Origin: CAYSHJ01 sp964589725
GTDB taxonomy: Bacteria; Planctomycetota; Planctomycetia; Planctomycetales; Planctomycetaceae
Reading direction: 5' to 3'
Length of the DNA: 16,567 nucleotides
Assembly: GCA_964589725.1 (NCBI GenBank)
Contig: CAZPUJ010000635.1
Span: forward strand, 1-16,567
The translations under genes and the position numbers were made by a program. Positions 13,475 to 16,567 of this stretch are shown here, in pieces. The notes under the pieces were generated by a model that was not told the DNA's origin, did no database searches, and was given only the letters and a program-made list of their open reading frames with translations. Each line of letters starts with the position of its first letter. Position 1 is the first letter of the stretch.

Positions 13475-14848
13475 TCACTTCGCCGCTTGCGTCGGCCGCA
13501 GATCAACAACCGGCAGGGAAAAACCTTCGATGCGATTGTCGGTCAGACGAATGTTCTTCGTCTCGGCACCCAACTTCACGCCGATCCGCTTTGATGCCCC
13601 GCGGCTTTCGACCAAGTGATTGTCGATCAGGTCAATCGACTCGGTGCCTCCCTGGATGTCGATCCCGACACCCTCGTCGCCGCCGCTATTGACGATCTCG
13701 TTTCGCTCGATCCGATTGCGATGCCCGGCGAACGACGGTCCGCGTTCCGGTCGGAACAGAACTCCGGCAACGCCGCTGTTCTTGATGACGTTGTCGCGGA
13801 CGATGTTGTCGGTGTCACGATGCCCGATCGAAATGCTGGCCGTGCGAATGCCGTCGATCGTGTTCTTCTCCGCGAGACCGTATTTCACACCCCAACAGAA
13901 AAAAATGCCGATGTTGCAGCGCTCGATCCGATTATCCCGGATCAACGGCCGCTGCGAACCCGAACCGGGATGCAGGCCCAGGTCCGCGTTGTCGTGGCTG
14001 TGACAATTCTCAACGACGACGTCGTGGCAAATCTGCCAACTGATGCCGTCACCATTGTTGTTGCGAGCCTCCACGCCGCGCATCGTGATGCGATTGCAGT
14101 CCTGCAAAAAGATGCAGCCGGAGTAATTGCCGTCGAAGTGATCGTGCTTCTCGCGGTTGCCGTCGAGCGTGATGTTTTCGATGACGCAGTCACTGATGAA
14201 CTCGCCGCTGATCAGCGGAAATAACGTCGCGGCCGTCGGGTCACCCATCTGCCACACATTCTCGCGCAACGCTTTGTCGAGCTTGAAGCGATTTCCCGAT
14301 CGAGCCACCAGCGTTCGCTTTAGCACCGTCGCGCCGCCGTTGTGCGGATTCTTGCAGCGCAGCACGACACCGTCGCCGACTCGAAAACCGCTCGCGTCCG
14401 CCAACGTCACCTCTTGATCGTACCAATCCGAATCGACAACCAACTTCGTTTGGACCGACGGCTCCTTAATCAACACCGAGTCTACTCCGCTGCCGAGAAT
14501 CCGCACCTTTGATGCCAAATAAACCGAGTTCCGCAGCCGATAGGTTCCCGGCAACACCTTCACCGTCCCGCCGCCCAGCCGCGCAACGTAATCGACCGCT
14601 GCTTGCAGCACTTTCTCTGTCGAGCCGACCAAATCCGCGTCTTTTTGTCCAACAGTGACCGTCACCCGCTCATCCCAATTCGGCTCGACCGCCATATCGC
14701 CGGAGGTGGCTCGCGGCGCGGTGACCTTCGGCCGCGCATCGGCTTCGTCCGCTCGAACGATCTCCGCCAACGGCGAGGACACCAACACGCCAGAAATAAT
14801 TCCCACCAGCAGCAGAAATCCGCGACCAAGGAAATTGTGTTGCGACAT
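13475..14848 (-). CDS. Secreted right-handed parallel beta-helix protein
   Basis: The start at ATG 14848 has GGAGG seven nt upstream and opens a signal peptide (LLLVGIISGVLVSSPLA); an in-frame ATG at 14875 is less likely. The mature protein of roughly 420 residues starts with a pectate-lyase-superfamily-like unit (VLQAAVDYVARLGGGTVKVLPGTYRL...VRILGSG). Many short beta-helix coils follow, for example DCVIENITLDGN, GCIFLQDCNRITMRGVEARNNNGDGISW, VENCHSHDNADLGLHPG, RDNRIERCNIGIFFCWGV and RIERNEIVNSGGDEGVGIDIQGG. Such proteins are often polysaccharide lyases, epimerases or surface-binding proteins. I cannot place catalytic residues, so no substrate is given. Its upstream region contains the nested palindrome after the halogenase-like gene, which makes separate transcription likely. 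Planctomycetes carry many such proteins, often linked to carbohydrate use. Confidence 0.87.
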   Translation of the reverse strand: MSQHNFLGRGFLLLVGIISGVLVSSPLAEIVRADEADARPKVTAPRATSGDMAVEPNWDERVTVTVGQKDADLVGSTEKVLQAAVDYVARLGGGTVKVLPGTYRLRNSVYLASKVRILGSGVDSVLIKEPSVQTKLVVDSDWYDQEVTLADASGFRVGDGVVLRCKNPHNGGATVLKRTLVARSGNRFKLDKALRENVWQMGDPTAATLFPLISGEFISDCVIENITLDGNREKHDHFDGNYSGCIFLQDCNRITMRGVEARNNNGDGISWQICHDVVVENCHSHDNADLGLHPGSGSQRPLIRDNRIERCNIGIFFCWGVKYGLAEKNTIDGIRTASISIGHRDTDNIVRDNVIKNSGVAGVLFRPERGPSFAGHRNRIERNEIVNSGGDEGVGIDIQGGTESIDLIDNHLVESRGASKRIGVKLGAETKNIRLTDNRIEGFSLPVVDLRPTQAAK

Positions 14849-14889
14849 CGGAGAGCCTCCCAAAAAAGTGGCCACAAGCTGCGATCCCG

Positions 14890-15011
14890 CACGCGGCCGA
14901 GTCTGACACTAACCCGAAGCGTAAGCGAGGAATTTTTGCCTCAGCCTCAGCCCTCGCTTACGCTTCGGGTTAGTGTGGGTGTCGCCCAAATGTGTCAGAC
15001 TTGGCCGTGCG
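14890..15011. repeat. Nested palindromic element between the beta-helix and halogenase-like genes
   Basis: A perfect 24-bp inverted repeat (14907-14930 with 14952-14975, core GAAGCGTAAGCGAGG) encloses a 21-nt loop. Around it, 14892-14909 pairs with 14992-15009 through 18 positions with two G-T wobbles; the CAC at 14907-14909 can join either stem. Between inner and outer right arms, TGGG and CCCA (14976-14979, 14985-14988) could form a third short stem, giving a three-way junction. It starts 16 nt after the halogenase-like stop and may terminate that transcript. From memory the core string recurs in planctomycete intergenic DNA, which would make it a dispersed repeat; not verified. Confidence 0.85.
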
Positions 15012-15026
15012 AGGTATAAGTTCCCG

Positions 15027-16567
15027 TTACGGCTCCGGCAGGGCCGAGTGCCGATACATGTTCTTCAACGACGGGTCGCACAGGCCGACCACATTAAACG
15101 GCTGGATCGCCGCCGCCAACTCCGCTTCGAAATCCGCGAGCGCCGCCGCGCGCTGACCAGGTGGAGTTTTCTCCGGCGACGTGACCTCGCGGAGTCGCCG
15201 CGACAGACGCTCGACAACCGCCCGCCATTCGAGATTGTCCGCCAGCAGGAACGCCGGTTGAAATAAATCTGATGCCGCTAAGCGTGCGCGTTCGTAACTT
15301 GTCGCCGCCGTGAAGTAGAGCATTGAAGCCGCCGTGAACGCACGGAACTCGCCCATCGATAAGAAACAGTTGCTGACCAACAAATCGATCAGGTCGACTT
15401 CCGCCAGCACGGCCGTTTCGTAACGTTGCAGTTTGTCATTCAAGTCGGTTCGCCCCAGATGCCGCACGAGCACTCGCGCCAGTCGCTCGATCCCGCACAA
15501 CGTGTGAGCGATCCCCGAACTGTGCAGCGGATCGATGAATCCCGCCGTGTTCGGCAACATTGCCCACCATGGCCCCGCCGCGCGAGCCAACTTGCGTTGA
15601 AATCGCCCAGTGCTCCGCAGACCGCTCTCCGGCCGGACGATTTTCGCGTTCGCGTACTGTTCGCCGACGGACGGATACCGTCGCAGCCAAGACTCCCATT
15701 CGTCGCTCGCCGATAAGCTCGGCCGTTCGCCACGGTTCAAGTCCTGCACGAAGCCCGCGCTGACCGTCTCGTCGTTGAATCGCAGTTGCCACATCCAGCC
15801 GCCGTCGAACACGTGATGCAACGCCGCGTGATCGCAGTCAAACGGATGCTCGGCCGTGTCGATGTCGTGCGATTCCAAACAACGCTTCCAGCGAGTCACG
15901 CCCGCGAAGTGCGCGAAGACGGCGCGCGAGTTCGTTCGCAATTCGTGCGTACGGTCGTCGATCCCCAGCCGCCTAGCGAGAAACCCACCGTCACCGCTCG
16001 CATCGACGACGAAGCGCGTTCGCAACTGTCCGGCCCCCTCTCCCCCTGGGAGAGGGCTGGGGTGAGGGAACCATTCCGCGGTTGACGTCCGTTGCGGTTG
16101 CATCGTGGCGACATTCGACTCTCGTCCCTCACCCGGCCTTCGGCCACCCTTTCCCAGAGGGAGAGGGGACGTCGACGGCGTCAAACGCAAGATCGTGCCT
16201 TTGCCGTGCGGTTCAACCTTGGCGACTTCCGTTTGCTCGAAACACGACACGCCAGCAGTGCGCGCTTCACCGAACAAGAACGCATCGACATCCTGTCGCA
16301 GCCAATGTGTGTCGGATCGCTCATCGCTGCTACTGGCGGCGACGAGCAACTCGGTCGAATGATCCGCATCAGCGGCGAACGGCTGACCGGCGTCGTGATG
16401 AAAATACGAGAAGCCGCGTTTGATGCCAGACACGAGATGAGGATGCACCGCCTGCCACGAGCCGTATTTCGCCAGCGGCGCGATGTTCGGCAAGTCGTAC
16501 TCGCGGCACAGATCGCGCAAAACCAAATTGGCAATCGGTGTCGAAGATTCCCCGATCGCGAACCGCG
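15027..16567 (-). CDS. Flavin-dependent tryptophan-halogenase-like oxidoreductase (5' truncated)
   Basis: The frame is open to the window edge, so the N-terminus with the FAD GxGxxG motif lies outside; 512 residues are visible. The edge reads RFAIGESSTPIANLVLRDL, a conserved stretch near the N-terminus of tryptophan-halogenase-like flavoproteins. TTG at 16526 is internal, not the start. Further on are TRFVVDASGDGGFLARRLG (FAD-binding), DGGWMWQLRFN, partly matching the halogenase motif WxWxIP, and PNTAGFIDPLHSSGIAHTL, the DPLxSxG flavin contact. The proline of WxWxIP is missing and the catalytic lysine region is outside, so true halogenation is unproven; an oxidoreductase of the same fold is an alternative. 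About 49 residues between LRLT and GQLRT come from two inverted copies of a palindromic repeat read in frame. The product ends ALPEP. Confidence 0.8.
   Translation of the reverse strand, partial: RFAIGESSTPIANLVLRDLCREYDLPNIAPLAKYGSWQAVHPHLVSGIKRGFSYFHHDAGQPFAADADHSTELLVAASSSDERSDTHWLRQDVDAFLFGEARTAGVSCFEQTEVAKVEPHGKGTILRLTPSTSPLPLGKGGRRPGEGRESNVATMQPQRTSTAEWFPHPSPLPGGEGAGQLRTRFVVDASGDGGFLARRLGIDDRTHELRTNSRAVFAHFAGVTRWKRCLESHDIDTAEHPFDCDHAALHHVFDGGWMWQLRFNDETVSAGFVQDLNRGERPSLSASDEWESWLRRYPSVGEQYANAKIVRPESGLRSTGRFQRKLARAAGPWWAMLPNTAGFIDPLHSSGIAHTLCGIERLARVLVRHLGRTDLNDKLQRYETAVLAEVDLIDLLVSNCFLSMGEFRAFTAASMLYFTAATSYERARLAASDLFQPAFLLADNLEWRAVVERLSRRLREVTSPEKTPPGQRAAALADFEAELAAAIQPFNVVGLCDPSLKNMYRHSALPEP
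16036..16167. repeat. Two inverted copies of a palindromic repeat inside the halogenase-like gene
   Basis: Copy 1 (16036-16068) and copy 2 (16126-16167, opposite orientation) share ends of the form CCCTCTCCC...GGGTGAGGG, 33 and 42 bp long, separated by 57 bp. Copy 2 has an extra 9 bp (GGCCGAAGG-like core). Together they make a large inverted repeat of about 130 bp. In the minus-strand reading frame they encode SPLPLGKGGRRPGEG and PHPSPLPGGEGA, low-complexity peptides typical of such repeats when translated by chance. No target-site duplication is evident. Confidence 0.8.

Noticed and set aside
14849..14875. Upstream ATG for the beta-helix protein
   Set aside because: The ATG at 14848 has GGAGG at ideal spacing and a signal peptide directly following.
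16524..16526. TTG as the start of the halogenase-like gene
   Set aside because: The frame continues to the window edge with conserved residues (AIGESSTP), so the true start lies outside.

Overview
The window looks like chromosomal DNA of a planctomycete. The evidence is indirect. It is GC-rich, with an ECF sigma/anti-sigma pair, a PQQ-type beta-propeller, a very long TolC-like lipoprotein and a secreted right-handed beta-helix protein. It also has a thioredoxin fused to YHS-like modules, a DUF6513-type dihydropteroate-synthase-like protein of the kind found in tetrahydromethanopterin-using bacteria, and GC-rich palindromic repeats between and inside genes. I see no rRNA, tRNA, CRISPR array, transposase or phage gene.

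Layout. Positions 1-1914 (+): the end of a beta-propeller protein, an ECF sigma factor, and a ZAS-type membrane anti-sigma factor whose ATG overlaps the sigma stop. Positions 1985-3706 (-): Rho, with a long disordered N-terminus. Positions 3707-4469: a gene-poor stretch of about 760 bp holding a near-consensus promoter pointing at rho, several hairpins, a perfect 15-bp tandem duplication and a possible 39-codon leader ORF. Positions 4470-5339 (-): an exported thioredoxin/YHS-like protein.

Positions 5551-10097 (-), transcribed right to left: an SDR oxidoreductase, a DHPS-like protein, PabB and PabA. The first two are 1 nt apart and the last two 14 nt apart. A 69-bp palindromic repeat lies between the pairs. 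Read together, they suggest p-aminobenzoate synthesis feeding a folate- or methanopterin-type cofactor. An ArsR-family regulator (10351-10755, +) is divergent from this cluster, and the gap between them has a promoter and alternating half-sites.

Positions 11019-13436 (+): a TolC-like outer-membrane lipoprotein, convergent with a secreted beta-helix protein (13475-14848, -). Positions 14890-15011: a nested palindromic element. Positions 15027-16567 (-): a flavin-dependent halogenase-like gene that runs off the window and carries two inverted copies of a palindromic repeat read in frame.

The points most worth following are the pab/DHPS-like/SDR/ArsR module with an SDR lacking its catalytic tyrosine, the structured rho leader, and the repeat inserted in frame in the halogenase-like gene. 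All functional calls come from reading motifs by eye; no database search was run.
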